Assembly: GCA_022574555.1 (NCBI GenBank) | Contig: JACZRV010000008.1 | Span: 1-57,500, forward strand | DNA from: SAR324 cluster bacterium | GTDB taxonomy: Bacteria; SAR324; JACQKK01 | Length of the DNA: 57,500 nucleotides | Direction: 5' to 3' | Shown here: positions 7,131 to 16,414 of the stretch, one piece after another | Numbering within the stretch: the stretch's first letter is position 1 | Layout: each line of letters starts with the position of its first letter | Translations under genes and position numbers: made by a program | The notes under the pieces: generated by a model | Seen by the model: only the letters and a program-made list of their open reading frames with translations | What the model was told of the DNA's origin: nothing | Database searches by the model: none

Positions 7131-9299
7131 TCACTTCGCCTGGCGGGCTTGCGGGTCCTCTTTCCATCCCCAGCGATCGAATCCGAACTCCAATTCCTGC
7201 GCGTGCCGATTCGCCCTCACCAATTGCACTTGCATCCGCCGGCCGGGTGCGATTTCCTTGGGCTTGCGGGCACCGCGGAGCAGATTCCGCGTGCGGTCGT
7301 AGCGGTAGCGGTTGGAAGGCAGGGACTGCAGGGGCAGCAGACCCGAGACGTGGTAATCCGGAAGCTCGACCCATAAACCAGCATCGGACACATTGCTCAC
7401 CGTGGCACGGAAAACGTCGCCCAGCATCGGCTCCATGATCACGACCTTGAAAAGCCGTGCCACCTGCTTTTCGATGGCCTCGGCATTGCGCTCGCAATCG
7501 GAAAGATGTGTACCGGCGGGGCCGGATACGGCCTTTTTCTCCACCTGGGTAGACTCGCCGCGGAGATGAGCCTTCAGTACACGGTGCAATAGGAGGTCCG
7601 GATAGCGGCGGATCGGCGACGTAAAGTGCGTATATATTTCTGCGGCCAAACCGAAATGTCCGACGTTTTTCGGGCGGTAGCGGGCCTGAGCCATGGATTT
7701 CAACAGAGCCACTTCGAGCAGGATACGTTGGGGATGCGATTTAAACCGTTCCAATAGGGCATTGAAGCCCCCAGGCAAATGTAACGCGTCTTCGTCAACG
7801 GGGATGCCGAACCCTTGCAGCAGTTCCGTCAGTACCGCCGATTGCCGCGCTGGAGGAGGCTCATGGACACGGAAGAGGATCGGCAGCCGCTCGCTCCGCG
7901 CGTGGCGGGCGACCGTCTCGTTGGCTTCCACCATGAACTGCTCGATCAAGCGCGTGGCTTCGGTTGGATACGCAAGGCGTGTATTAAGGGGGCGGCCTTG
8001 CTCGTCGAAGTCGATGCGCACCTCCGGCATTTCCAATTGCAGGGCGCCCCTGTGCCGCCGCTTGGCCGCCAGCAGCGCTGCCAGGTTTCGCATCCGCCCC
8101 AGCATGCCGGCCACTACGGAATCCTCGATCGGGTGATCAACGCCCCCATCATAATATTGCTGCACCTGGTCGTACGTGAGGCGGGCGCGGCTGCGAATGA
8201 CGCTTTCATACACGGAATAATCCACCACCTCCCCGGAATCGTTGAGCTCCATTTCGCAAGTCAACGTAAACCGAAGCTGTCCGGGCCGTAGCGAGCACAG
8301 ATCGTTGGAAATTGCCTCCGGCAGCATGGGGATGGCCCGATGGGGAAGGTAGATACTGGTGCCCCGCTGGTACGCGTCCCGGTCCAGGAAACTACCCGGG
8401 CGAACGTAATGGGCGACATCGGCGACGGCGACCAGCAGCCGGGTGTGGCTCCCGCCGCTGTCGAGCAGGCAGACCGCATCGTCGAAATCGCGTGCGTCAC
8501 TCCCGTCAATCGTGATAAACGGCAATTCGCGCAGGTCTTTTCGCTGCTTGTTGATGCGAACCGAGCGCGGCAGGCGGTTGGATTCTTTCAAGGCCGCAGC
8601 GGAGAAAGGAAATCCGGTCTGCTTGTCTGCCAGAATGTTTTCGATGATGCCTTCGATCGAATCGCCGCCGTCGATCATACCCAGGATTCGCCCTGTGGGC
8701 GCTTCCTCGACGGATTCGGGGTAATCGGTGATCAGTACGTCGACCAGACTGCCGGCACCGATGTCTTTCGGCAGGTGACCCTGCCCGACAAATAGTGGCG
8801 GCACGATTTCGTTGAGTGGAATGACCCAAAGCTCGCCATCCCGCATCAGTTGCACACGGCCGCGTACCTGTTTGCGCCAACGATCCAGCACCATATCGAC
8901 CCTGGCGGTCTTCCGTCCCGACCGCTGGTCCAGGAATAGCTTGGCCCGCACCCGATCGCCGTCCAGGGCGCCTTTTTCTTGCCGGGGCGGGACGAAATAG
9001 GAGATCCGTGCCTCGTCGGTATCGATGAAACCGAATCCTCGCTGGTGGGCTGAGTATCGGCCTTCTACGATCTCGCCTGCGCTTCGGCTCCGATCCGCTT
9101 CGGTCCGTTTTGGGGGCAGGCGATACCGCCGGTTGATGTGCTCGAGCACGCCGTCTGTTCTCAGATCGCTCAAGATCTTGCGCAACCCGCGAGTTTGGTT
9201 TTTCGCGATCCGTAACGCTTGACGCATTTCAGCAAACGTAAATTCTGCCGCCGGCTCCGCATTCCAAAGTGCCACAACGTTGGTTTTACTCGGTTTCAA
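7131..9299 (-). CDS. rnr: Exoribonuclease RNase R
   Basis: RNase R degrades structured RNA 3' to 5' in mRNA decay and rRNA quality control. The 722-residue order is typical: an N-terminal winged-helix segment (about 20-62), cold-shock domains, the RNB catalytic domain with the four-aspartate motif DGSDARDFDDAV at about 265-276, the SPIRRYPDLLLHR motif, and a C-terminal S1 domain (GDVFRATVSNVSDAGLWVEL). The usual lysine-rich tail is very short. The start is a TTG with GGAG about 9 bases upstream. The HDAC-family gene ends 19 bases upstream on the same strand, so the two form an operon. The identification is firm. Confidence 0.94.
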   Translation of the reverse strand: MKPSKTNVVALWNAEPAAEFTFAEMRQALRIAKNQTRGLRKILSDLRTDGVLEHINRRYRLPPKRTEADRSRSAGEIVEGRYSAHQRGFGFIDTDEARISYFVPPRQEKGALDGDRVRAKLFLDQRSGRKTARVDMVLDRWRKQVRGRVQLMRDGELWVIPLNEIVPPLFVGQGHLPKDIGAGSLVDVLITDYPESVEEAPTGRILGMIDGGDSIEGIIENILADKQTGFPFSAAALKESNRLPRSVRINKQRKDLRELPFITIDGSDARDFDDAVCLLDSGGSHTRLLVAVADVAHYVRPGSFLDRDAYQRGTSIYLPHRAIPMLPEAISNDLCSLRPGQLRFTLTCEMELNDSGEVVDYSVYESVIRSRARLTYDQVQQYYDGGVDHPIEDSVVAGMLGRMRNLAALLAAKRRHRGALQLEMPEVRIDFDEQGRPLNTRLAYPTEATRLIEQFMVEANETVARHARSERLPILFRVHEPPPARQSAVLTELLQGFGIPVDEDALHLPGGFNALLERFKSHPQRILLEVALLKSMAQARYRPKNVGHFGLAAEIYTHFTSPIRRYPDLLLHRVLKAHLRGESTQVEKKAVSGPAGTHLSDCERNAEAIEKQVARLFKVVIMEPMLGDVFRATVSNVSDAGLWVELPDYHVSGLLPLQSLPSNRYRYDRTRNLLRGARKPKEIAPGRRMQVQLVRANRHAQELEFGFDRWGWKEDPQARQAK

Positions 9300-9318
9300 G
9301 GGCTGCGCTCCGGAGTGA

Positions 9319-10269
9319 TCATGTGGGATCGGCCTGAAGCAAGGCTACGTGGGAAGCGACGCATTCGGCCAACCGCTGGTAGTGGTATCCCCCCTCCAAA
9401 ATGGTGACCAGGCGGCCCTGGCAGTGATTCAGGGCAAGAGTTTTGATCTCGGTAAGCATTTGGTCGAATCCGTTCTGGGTCAGCGCAATTTGGGCCAGGG
9501 GATCGTCCCTGTGGGCATCGAAACCCGCCGAAATCAAGATGAATTGCGGATCGTACTCCCGGAATCGGGGCAGGAGCTGGTCACGAAAAAGGGACATATA
9601 ATCGGCGTCGGTGGCGTAAGGCGGCATGGGAAGGTTGATCGTGTAGCCCAGACCGTCTCCGTTGCCGCGCTCGCCGGTAAATCCGGTACCGGGATAGCAT
9701 GTCAGGGGATCCTGGTGCATGCTGGCGAACAGTATGTCGTCGCGGGATTCGAAAGCGTGTTGGGTGCCGTTGCCGTGATGGACGTCGAAATCGAAGATCA
9801 GCACGCGCTCATAACCCATATTCGCAGTTAGCCATGCGGCTCCGATCGCGATGTTATTGAAAAAACAGAAACCCATGGCCGCCCCATGTTCCGCATGATG
9901 ACCCGGCGGCCGACACGCGACGAAGGCGTTGTCCAGCTTCCCCTCAGCCACTTCGAGGACGGCGTCCACCATGGCGCCGGCACCGTTCAAGGCGGCATCG
10001 TAGGACTGCTCCGAAAGCGCGCAATCGGGTGAATTAAGGAAGGGTTGTCCCGATAATGCCGCTTCCTCGACGATGCGGAGATATTCGACGTCATGGATCA
10101 GTGCCACCTCCTGCTGGGTCGCGGGGCGAGTGGATTTCTCGATGAGGCGGGACAATAGATCGTCTTCCTGAATACGCCCGAGAATGGCCCGCAAGCGGCC
10201 AGCGTTTTCAGGATGGTCTCCCGTGTCGTGGTGCAGGAAGATGGGATCGTAGAAGAATCCGGTCTTCAT
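9319..10269 (-). CDS. Histone deacetylase family (AcuC/HDAC-like) hydrolase
   Basis: This 316-residue enzyme belongs to the arginase/deacetylase fold that removes acetyl groups from lysine or from small amines such as polyamines, using zinc. The key motifs are RPPGHHAEH (paired active-site histidines), FCFFNNIAIGA, FDFDVHHGNGTQ and GFDAHRDDP, which supply the Asp-His-Asp zinc ligands. An aromatic near the end (LEGGYHYQ) matches the catalytic tyrosine region. The ATG at 10269 has GGAGAT just upstream. It leads the operon with rnr. The substrate cannot be told from sequence; bacterial members include acetoin-utilisation AcuC and acetylpolyamine amidohydrolases. Confidence 0.9.
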   Translation of the reverse strand: MKTGFFYDPIFLHHDTGDHPENAGRLRAILGRIQEDDLLSRLIEKSTRPATQQEVALIHDVEYLRIVEEAALSGQPFLNSPDCALSEQSYDAALNGAGAMVDAVLEVAEGKLDNAFVACRPPGHHAEHGAAMGFCFFNNIAIGAAWLTANMGYERVLIFDFDVHHGNGTQHAFESRDDILFASMHQDPLTCYPGTGFTGERGNGDGLGYTINLPMPPYATDADYMSLFRDQLLPRFREYDPQFILISAGFDAHRDDPLAQIALTQNGFDQMLTEIKTLALNHCQGRLVTILEGGYHYQRLAECVASHVALLQADPT

Positions 10270-10586
10270 CGTATCTCCGGGGGAATTTAATTGATGGTCC
10301 CAGTTTATCTAACTTTGGAATTGAAAAGACATTATCCCGCTGTGCCGTGATTTCAAATGCAGACCACATTTTACGGATGAAATGCTCCCCCGTACCCAGT
10401 TCGATGTGAATTGGGAAACACCGGCTCTGCAATGTCTACACATTTCGATGATTACCGATATATTTTTTGATATCAATTCATTATGTTCGAGTTCCACGCG
10501 TTGGCGTCCGTTTGCACCCGTGACCTTTTTACCTGATTCCGAATATTGATCTCAATTTTCACCATGACCATGACGATCATTGTCCC
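10270..10586. promoter_or_regulatory. Divergent intergenic region, HDAC / GlnD-like
   Basis: These 317 bases separate two divergent transcription units and must hold both promoters. The stretch around 10440-10490 is AT-rich. I could not pick out a convincing -35/-10 pair on either strand. The 15-mer ATGACGATCATTGTC at 10570-10584, just before the GlnD-like start, recurs at 41552-41566 and is nearly palindromic. Confidence 0.4.
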
Positions 10587-13500
10587 GTGACCGATAGATC
10601 GAGCCAAATGACGCGTTGCCGCGAGCTGATCCAACCGCTATTTTTCTCGGATGGGGCCGGAGGCCCCGGAGAGCACGATGCCTTTTGTCACGGAGTATGG
10701 GCCCAATTGCCCGAAATAGGTGACGCGCTTGGTGAGGAGCATGGAAAATTATTTACCGTGTTGCAGGAGCGCGAGAATGTCTTCCGCAACAACGTACAAG
10801 AATACTACGCTGGACAGATGATTTCTTTGGCGGAATCCGATCGGCACGCTAAACACGCCTACGAGACCCTCCATCGCCACACTCGGCTTATTGACGCATT
10901 GCATCGCTTGGCGCTCCGGATCGCCGTTGCGGATCTGCCGGCACTGATTCGATTGCACATCGAAGACAACGAGCGCGACTTGGCCTTTAATCGCAAGCTA
11001 TTGCCACAGAAGGAATCGAGTCTGGCCCGATTTCTCGATAATTTACCCGAAATGGATGAGGATTCGGGCGATGTAGCCGAGTCGCGCGCCTACCACGCCA
11101 AAATCGAGGAAACACTACGGCAGGATGTCGCTTCGTGCCGGCAGACCATTGAAATCCTTGATTCACAGGTTCCTCTGTTGGAAGGCGCGCGGTTAGATCC
11201 TACTGAATTAATGGATCATTTCCTGCTGTTCGCACGCGGAGGCTACGGTAGAGCCGAACTGACGCTGGAATCGGACCTGGATACGGGCTATTGCGTCGAC
11301 ACAAAAGGACTCCAGCCTGGTGAGGAGATCGTATTCAAGGATATGATCCTTCGTTTGGAATCGTTACTCAACGGAGCAGGGCTCAAAACGGTTCATCAGT
11401 ATTTCGAACTCGACGAGGATTTATCACGCTTTGCCCTTCCGGAAGCTTTACACACCATACCTTCCATCATGGAATCCCGCGCTTTGGGTGGCAAAGAACA
11501 AATATTGGAAGCACTGAAGGAGCGTTTTTACGGTATTATGTCTTTCGGTGCGTTGGTGAAGAAAAAAGTCGAAGAGTTCGAAGCGCTATCTGCACCTTCA
11601 TTGACGTCGATGGATCTGAAGGAAGATTTCGGGGGCCTGCGCACGGTGCAAATTCCCCTCTGGATCTTTGGAATCATCCAACAATCCAAAAGTTTTCAGA
11701 CCGCTGATCTGCTGATCGAGGCATGCGAGATTGAAGCATTGTCTCCGGGCGAGGCCAGCCGGTTGGCGATGGCCTTGGAGGTGCTGCACGACCTACGCAA
11801 CTTCGTGGGGGGATTGCAGTTCGTACAACCGAGACGGGTATCGGAAACAGGTGGCCCCGATACATCGGAAATTTCACCGCGCCGGTACGACGAGACGATT
11901 GCGGCGCTCTATATCGCACATAAATTGCGCTTCGAGGACCTCGACGATCTGGAACGCCATCGTCTGCAATTGCTCACCGACGCGCAGGTCATTGCGCGGG
12001 AATTTCTTTCCAGAATGCTGGACCGCTCGATCCACGTGCCCGTCGGAGGGTTGCATCTATCCGTCCAACTTGGCGCCAAACAAATTACGGCGATCATTTC
12101 CGCTGACGACGATAAGGCAGGCGGAAAATTAGCGGATTTGTCTGGATTGTTCGGCGAAGACCGGGCGATTCTGGAAATATTGGCCTACGTTGCCGAAAGT
12201 GGTTATGAACTGAGCCGCCCGCTCAAGGACCGCATGGGCGAACTGGTGGCGTCGGTCGTACCGCTCGGTAAAAGAAACGATTTGGACCGTCAAGCCTCGC
12301 TGTTCTCGAGGATAATGGCTGATCCGCACGCTCATCTCGCTGTCGAGGCCCTATTCGAGATCAGCGATCCAGTCGTCGGCGGCCGGAAAACCCTGTTCGG
12401 GCACTTCATTCCAGAGTGCGATCGGGTATATTACCTGATCCGCAATTTTGAGGGTTCGGTGCTCCCCGTTCATTCGGTCATGGTTCAAAGCCTGCGCCTG
12501 GGGCAGCGTTTGTTGGATTGGGTCGCCGCTGAATATCAGGAGTGGTTTCAACTCCTCCTGCCCGACCACGTCGTTGCTCTCAAGTGGAGCCTGTTTCTCC
12601 ACCCTATCGGGCGTCTGGATCCGGAAGCTGGCGGTCCGGTTCGCAGTGCCGAGATCGCGATGGATATTCTGCATCGGATCGGTTACCGGGATGACCGGTT
12701 CCTTGAGCGCATACGTCTGCTCATTTTAAATCAACAGGCACTGGTGGAATTGACCAGCCGCTCCGCATACACCGATCACGCGATGGCGGATTACTTCGAT
12801 TTGGCTGATCGAGACATCGTCAATGGTATTTTGCTGGTCGTAATGAATCTTGCGACCCTGGAAGCCCGGGGCCGCGTTGGAGACTCGCGCGGGGATTACG
12901 TTCGGGAACTATTCGAGGAATCCACTCACATGCTGGCAGAGATGAGCGGATTTCCGACACTGGAGCATTCGTTAGAATTCATCAATATCTATCTGGAAAA
13001 CAAGAAAAGAGAATTGGAGAACGAAACCCGTTTCTACCGCTTACTGCACATGTGCATCGCACGGGGTTTGAATTCGGTCGTCTTCCAGCCCATGGCAGAG
13101 ATCAATCCGCAGGAATGGCGAATACTGGAGCTCAAGACGGCGGAATTGGAGACCCTGCAAAACGATATTATCGTTGACCGGCAATCCGGAGAAGGCCACG
13201 AAAATTTGGTAGGCCGGCTTGTGCAGGCTTTGAAGAACCATATCAGCGGCGAAACGCTCCGGGAACTGACCAAAGAGGAATCGACGGTCTTCGAATGGTT
13301 TTTTTCGTCATTTCCGAACCGCTACCTATTCCGTATTCCAGCCGAACAGCTTGCGCGGCAGATCGTAAAATTCAGCGGATTTGAGACAGAGAGGGTGCTC
13401 GTGGACGTGGTGACCGGTAATAGCGGCATTGCCGAGGGATTGCTCATTTACACGCGGCAGCTGCCACTTTCCCATACCAGAGTCGCTTACGCGCTGAGTT

Positions 13501-14018
13501 TGAAGCGCATCAACATTCACTCCGGTAAAGTGAACAAAGTGGCGCTTGAAAACCAGCAGACGGGATTTTGCTACTACTTCCAGGTCTCGGCCCTGGACAC
13601 CAACGAGAAACTCCACCCCCGCGATTTCGAAGCGTTGATTCAAGGCGGTTCACCCCCCGAACTGAAGGTGCAGCCAGGGATGTTGCCGGAAACGAGGGGC
13701 AACACCAGAGCGGAGTTTTTGGGTGACGATGGAAAGGGATACCAGGTATCGCTCAAGGATGGCGTCTATAAAAGGAGTTCCGTGCCCTACGGCCGGTTAC
13801 GTGTAGTCCGGCGTGATGAGCCTTTCCTGTTTTACAAACTCAGCCGCGTGTTTGACCGCTACGGAGTGGAGGTGCAGCAATCACTGATTACGACCACCGA
13901 CAGCCATGTTTACGATCTCTTCTATCTTAGGCAACACGACTTCCAGCGGTTGAAGCGCACCGGCTTTCTGGATAGCCTCATTACGATGATGGACAGTCCG
14001 CTAGCCAATGGCGAATAA
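10587..14018 (+). CDS. GlnD-like nucleotidyltransferase with degenerate HD domain
   Basis: This 1143-residue protein follows the layout of PII uridylyltransferase GlnD, which senses nitrogen by adding and removing UMP on PII. About 200 extra helical residues come first. The nucleotidyltransferase signature GGYGRAEL...SDLD lies at about 218-232, and FGGLRTVQ later matches the GlnD GGLRDIQ motif. The region matching the HD hydrolase reads LFLHPIG (H671, P672) instead of HD, so the deuridylylating metal site appears lost. Two ACT-like segments sit near 905-985 and 1085-1140. The start is GTG at 10587; an ATG at 10608 is equally possible. No glnB or glnA is nearby, so the target is unknown. Confidence 0.75.
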   Translation: MTDRSSQMTRCRELIQPLFFSDGAGGPGEHDAFCHGVWAQLPEIGDALGEEHGKLFTVLQERENVFRNNVQEYYAGQMISLAESDRHAKHAYETLHRHTRLIDALHRLALRIAVADLPALIRLHIEDNERDLAFNRKLLPQKESSLARFLDNLPEMDEDSGDVAESRAYHAKIEETLRQDVASCRQTIEILDSQVPLLEGARLDPTELMDHFLLFARGGYGRAELTLESDLDTGYCVDTKGLQPGEEIVFKDMILRLESLLNGAGLKTVHQYFELDEDLSRFALPEALHTIPSIMESRALGGKEQILEALKERFYGIMSFGALVKKKVEEFEALSAPSLTSMDLKEDFGGLRTVQIPLWIFGIIQQSKSFQTADLLIEACEIEALSPGEASRLAMALEVLHDLRNFVGGLQFVQPRRVSETGGPDTSEISPRRYDETIAALYIAHKLRFEDLDDLERHRLQLLTDAQVIAREFLSRMLDRSIHVPVGGLHLSVQLGAKQITAIISADDDKAGGKLADLSGLFGEDRAILEILAYVAESGYELSRPLKDRMGELVASVVPLGKRNDLDRQASLFSRIMADPHAHLAVEALFEISDPVVGGRKTLFGHFIPECDRVYYLIRNFEGSVLPVHSVMVQSLRLGQRLLDWVAAEYQEWFQLLLPDHVVALKWSLFLHPIGRLDPEAGGPVRSAEIAMDILHRIGYRDDRFLERIRLLILNQQALVELTSRSAYTDHAMADYFDLADRDIVNGILLVVMNLATLEARGRVGDSRGDYVRELFEESTHMLAEMSGFPTLEHSLEFINIYLENKKRELENETRFYRLLHMCIARGLNSVVFQPMAEINPQEWRILELKTAELETLQNDIIVDRQSGEGHENLVGRLVQALKNHISGETLRELTKEESTVFEWFFSSFPNRYLFRIPAEQLARQIVKFSGFETERVLVDVVTGNSGIAEGLLIYTRQLPLSHTRVAYALSLKRINIHSGKVNKVALENQQTGFCYYFQVSALDTNEKLHPRDFEALIQGGSPPELKVQPGMLPETRGNTRAEFLGDDGKGYQVSLKDGVYKRSSVPYGRLRVVRRDEPFLFYKLSRVFDRYGVEVQQSLITTTDSHVYDLFYLRQHDFQRLKRTGFLDSLITMMDSPLANGE

Positions 14019-14134
14019 ATTCGGACAGCGAAATCGTGACTCATGAGGCGGGCACACGAAGTCCAAATTGAAAACGATGTGCAAGGCGAATTTTTTGGTT
14101 TGCAAACCAAATCCGAATGGAGCCCCCTACGAGC

Positions 14135-14776
14135 CTAATGGATGGGACCCACAGGCAATCCCAGGTGACCGTAGCTGGTAAGTCCGGTGGCGAAAACGAT
14201 GAGATTTGAAACGACGAAGAAGCTTATTACGAAACAGATTCCGGCGACGACCAAGGGCGAAAGGTCGATCCTCATGCGCGGAAGTCTGCGTTGAACGGGC
14301 GAAATGAATGGATCCACCAGGACATAGACCGTACGTACAATGGCATTGTTCGGTGATGGACTCACCAGGGTCAGGAAAAACCAGATCAGGAACAGCAGGA
14401 TGAGGAAAAACAGAAAATTTTGCATCACGAGGCCCAGGCCCATCAAGAAGTAACCAGATACCTGCACGGCGAGAGCGCCCTCGGTAATTCTTCCAGCCAC
14501 CCAGTCGCCAATGGCACCGACGGTACCCGGGAGGAAAACTTTCAGAAACCAGATCAACAAGAGGGATATATAGGCGGTGAACATCTGGATTTGGCCGGGA
14601 AGATAGGGACGCAGCCAATTCCAATAGGGGAGTGTCATGCCGTTGATGAACAGCATGACGGTGTTTCGCGGGTCGGGGTTGACCCAACTCAGCAGGATCG
14701 CAATGATCACGACCCACTCGTAGAGGGTCAAACCCCAGTATAGGAGGGTGGCGAAGTATGTGAATGCCGAGTCCAA
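14135..14776 (-). CDS. YggT family membrane protein, duplicated domain
   Basis: The 213-residue integral membrane protein contains two YggT repeats. Each has a hydrophobic hairpin and the proline-rich loop typical of the family: SWVNPDPRN in the first, VSPSPNN and VDPFISPVQR in the second. YggT proteins are inner-membrane proteins linked to osmotic tolerance or cell-division and photosystem organisation in different bacteria; the molecular role is unknown. Four to six membrane spans are visible. The start is a TTG at 14776 with only a weak ribosome binding site. It is a single gene, opposite to the GlnD-like gene upstream. Confidence 0.85.
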   Translation of the reverse strand: MDSAFTYFATLLYWGLTLYEWVVIIAILLSWVNPDPRNTVMLFINGMTLPYWNWLRPYLPGQIQMFTAYISLLLIWFLKVFLPGTVGAIGDWVAGRITEGALAVQVSGYFLMGLGLVMQNFLFFLILLFLIWFFLTLVSPSPNNAIVRTVYVLVDPFISPVQRRLPRMRIDLSPLVVAGICFVISFFVVSNLIVFATGLTSYGHLGLPVGPIH

Positions 14777-15067
14777 GGCGATGTCAGTGTATTTCTGCGA
14801 GGGAAGGAATTACGCGGCGCATGATGGACGGACAGGCAATATCAGGACACACGGTAGATTCCGCCTACCGGCGTGCCGTTGGTTCCATCTGCTGCGCTCG
14901 GTGAGGGAGTCTCAGAGGCTCTAACAAATCCCAACCATTGTAGGATCAATTGCATGTCCCATCCATGAGATTACGCTGTTTCCAAGACACACCGAGCACA
15001 GGGGATGTGGTTATCAACCGACAATAGAAACCCGCCACCGCCTATCTGGCAGTTTTGTCAGATGCCC
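14777..15067. other. Intergenic spacer, no feature recognised
   Basis: About 290 bases separate the 3' end of the aldolase gene from the yggT start, both on the minus strand. A weak hairpin near 15043-15062 follows the aldolase but has no T-run in the right orientation. No tRNA-like cloverleaf or open frame of note was found. Confidence 0.4.
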
Positions 15068-16018
15068 TTAGTTTTTGTAAATATTCATGATACGGCCCAG
15101 GAGTTCGACAGCCTCTCCCTTGGCGCGCTGGAAAGAATTTCGTCCTATGATCGAGCCGAAACCACCGCCGTCCTTGATGGCCTTGATCTCGTCGATCAGG
15201 CCCTCGGTGTCCTTGGCCGCACCGCCGGAGAATATGACGATGCGCCGGCCGTTGAAGGTACTCTGGACAACGTGTCGAACACGATCGGCCAGCGATCCAA
15301 TTGGGATTTTTTCCTTCTCATATACTTTGCGGGCGGCATCCTGCTCGATGTGATCGGTGGGAAGTTTGACTTTTATGATGTGGGCTCCCAACTGGGCCGC
15401 GATTTGAGCCGCATACGCGATAACGTCGATGGCGGTTTCACCCTGTTGGGAAATGCTGGCACCCCGGGGATAGGACCAGACAACGACTACCAGCCCGGCC
15501 TCCTTGGCTTCAAGCGTCAGCTCCCGCAAGGCCTCGTACATTTCGTTGCGGTGGGCTGAGCCGGGGTAAATGGTGTATCCGATGGCACAGGCGCCAATGC
15601 GCAATGCGTCCCGTACCGATCCGGTGACCGCCGGGCAGGGATCTTTCGAATCGAAGAGCGAATCGCTATTGTTCAACTTGAGGATGAGCGGAATTTCGCC
15701 AGCGTACTCCGCTGCCCCGCTTTCCAGAAAGCCTAAAGGCGCGGCATAAGCATTACAACCGGCGTCGATCGCCAACTCGAAATGGTAGTTGGGGTCGTAG
15801 CCCGACGGGTTGGCGGCAAACGATCTGGCGGGCCCGTGTTCAAAACCTTGGTCAACGGGGAGAATGACCAGTTTTCCCGTGCCGGCCAGGTGACCATGGT
15901 TGAGTAAGCGTGCAATGTTGGCCAGAGTCCCTGGAGATTGACCCTGATACCCACTGAGAATTTCTCTCGTACGGTTCGTTATTGCAGGGGGAACCGGCTT
16001 CAAAGCGGTTTCACTCAT
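15068..16018 (-). CDS. Class I fructose-bisphosphate aldolase (archaeal/DhnA type)
   Basis: The enzyme cleaves fructose 1,6-bisphosphate to dihydroxyacetone phosphate and glyceraldehyde 3-phosphate through a Schiff-base lysine. It belongs to the FbaB/DhnA group: LPVDQGFEHGP near the N-terminus, LKLNNSD, SYPRGASIS, the strand IIKVKLP carrying the candidate Schiff-base lysine, and the phosphate-binding IFSGGAAKD and SIIGRNSFQR near the end. The length of 316 residues is normal. GGGGAGAG lies 4-5 bases before the ATG. It is a monocistronic minus-strand gene. Archaeal homologues are often bifunctional FBP aldolase/phosphatases, but that is a different family. Confidence 0.92.
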   Translation of the reverse strand: MSETALKPVPPAITNRTREILSGYQGQSPGTLANIARLLNHGHLAGTGKLVILPVDQGFEHGPARSFAANPSGYDPNYHFELAIDAGCNAYAAPLGFLESGAAEYAGEIPLILKLNNSDSLFDSKDPCPAVTGSVRDALRIGACAIGYTIYPGSAHRNEMYEALRELTLEAKEAGLVVVVWSYPRGASISQQGETAIDVIAYAAQIAAQLGAHIIKVKLPTDHIEQDAARKVYEKEKIPIGSLADRVRHVVQSTFNGRRIVIFSGGAAKDTEGLIDEIKAIKDGGGFGSIIGRNSFQRAKGEAVELLGRIMNIYKN

Positions 16019-16414
16019 GAAAATCTCTCCCCATCGGTTACAATGATCAGCGGGTCCCCAACATACCGGCAGCCCACGCGAATATGGTCCGTATCGGACA
16101 CTAGGCTACCACACGCCCGGCGCACCGGCAACTGGTGAATGGCGCTCTGGCTGGGGATTCCAGGCAAGATTCGACGAGAAAAGGGGGAGGTCAAGCGGTT
16201 TACTAGGCGTCGAATTCGAGTAGGCTGGTCCAGCTCGATTGTCGGCGATGGGCTGGAGGCGTCGAAATCTTTTTGTCCCGAGGTAATAGTGCGCCTCTTT
16301 ATTCGGTAAAGGGATCAGCCTTCTGGTGCGTCCTCCGGGTGGAACCCATACGGAAATACGAGCCGAACGAGCAGCTAACCCGACCAGAAGTGGCTGGCTG
16401 GGAAAGGAACGCCA
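16019..16414. other. Divergent spacer between aldolase and DUF2851 genes
   Basis: The 396 bases hold the promoters of two divergent genes. GC content is like that of coding DNA, and short frames occur on both strands, but none has family-like sequence or a good ribosome binding site. No promoter could be assigned with confidence. Confidence 0.35.

Noticed and set aside
10441-10490. AT-rich inverted repeat GATAT/ATATC before the GlnD-like gene
   Set aside because: Five-base arms are too short to separate from chance in AT-rich DNA.
14127-14717. A 196-codon minus-strand frame over yggT
   Set aside because: It is the shifted frame of yggT and lacks membrane-protein or domain features.
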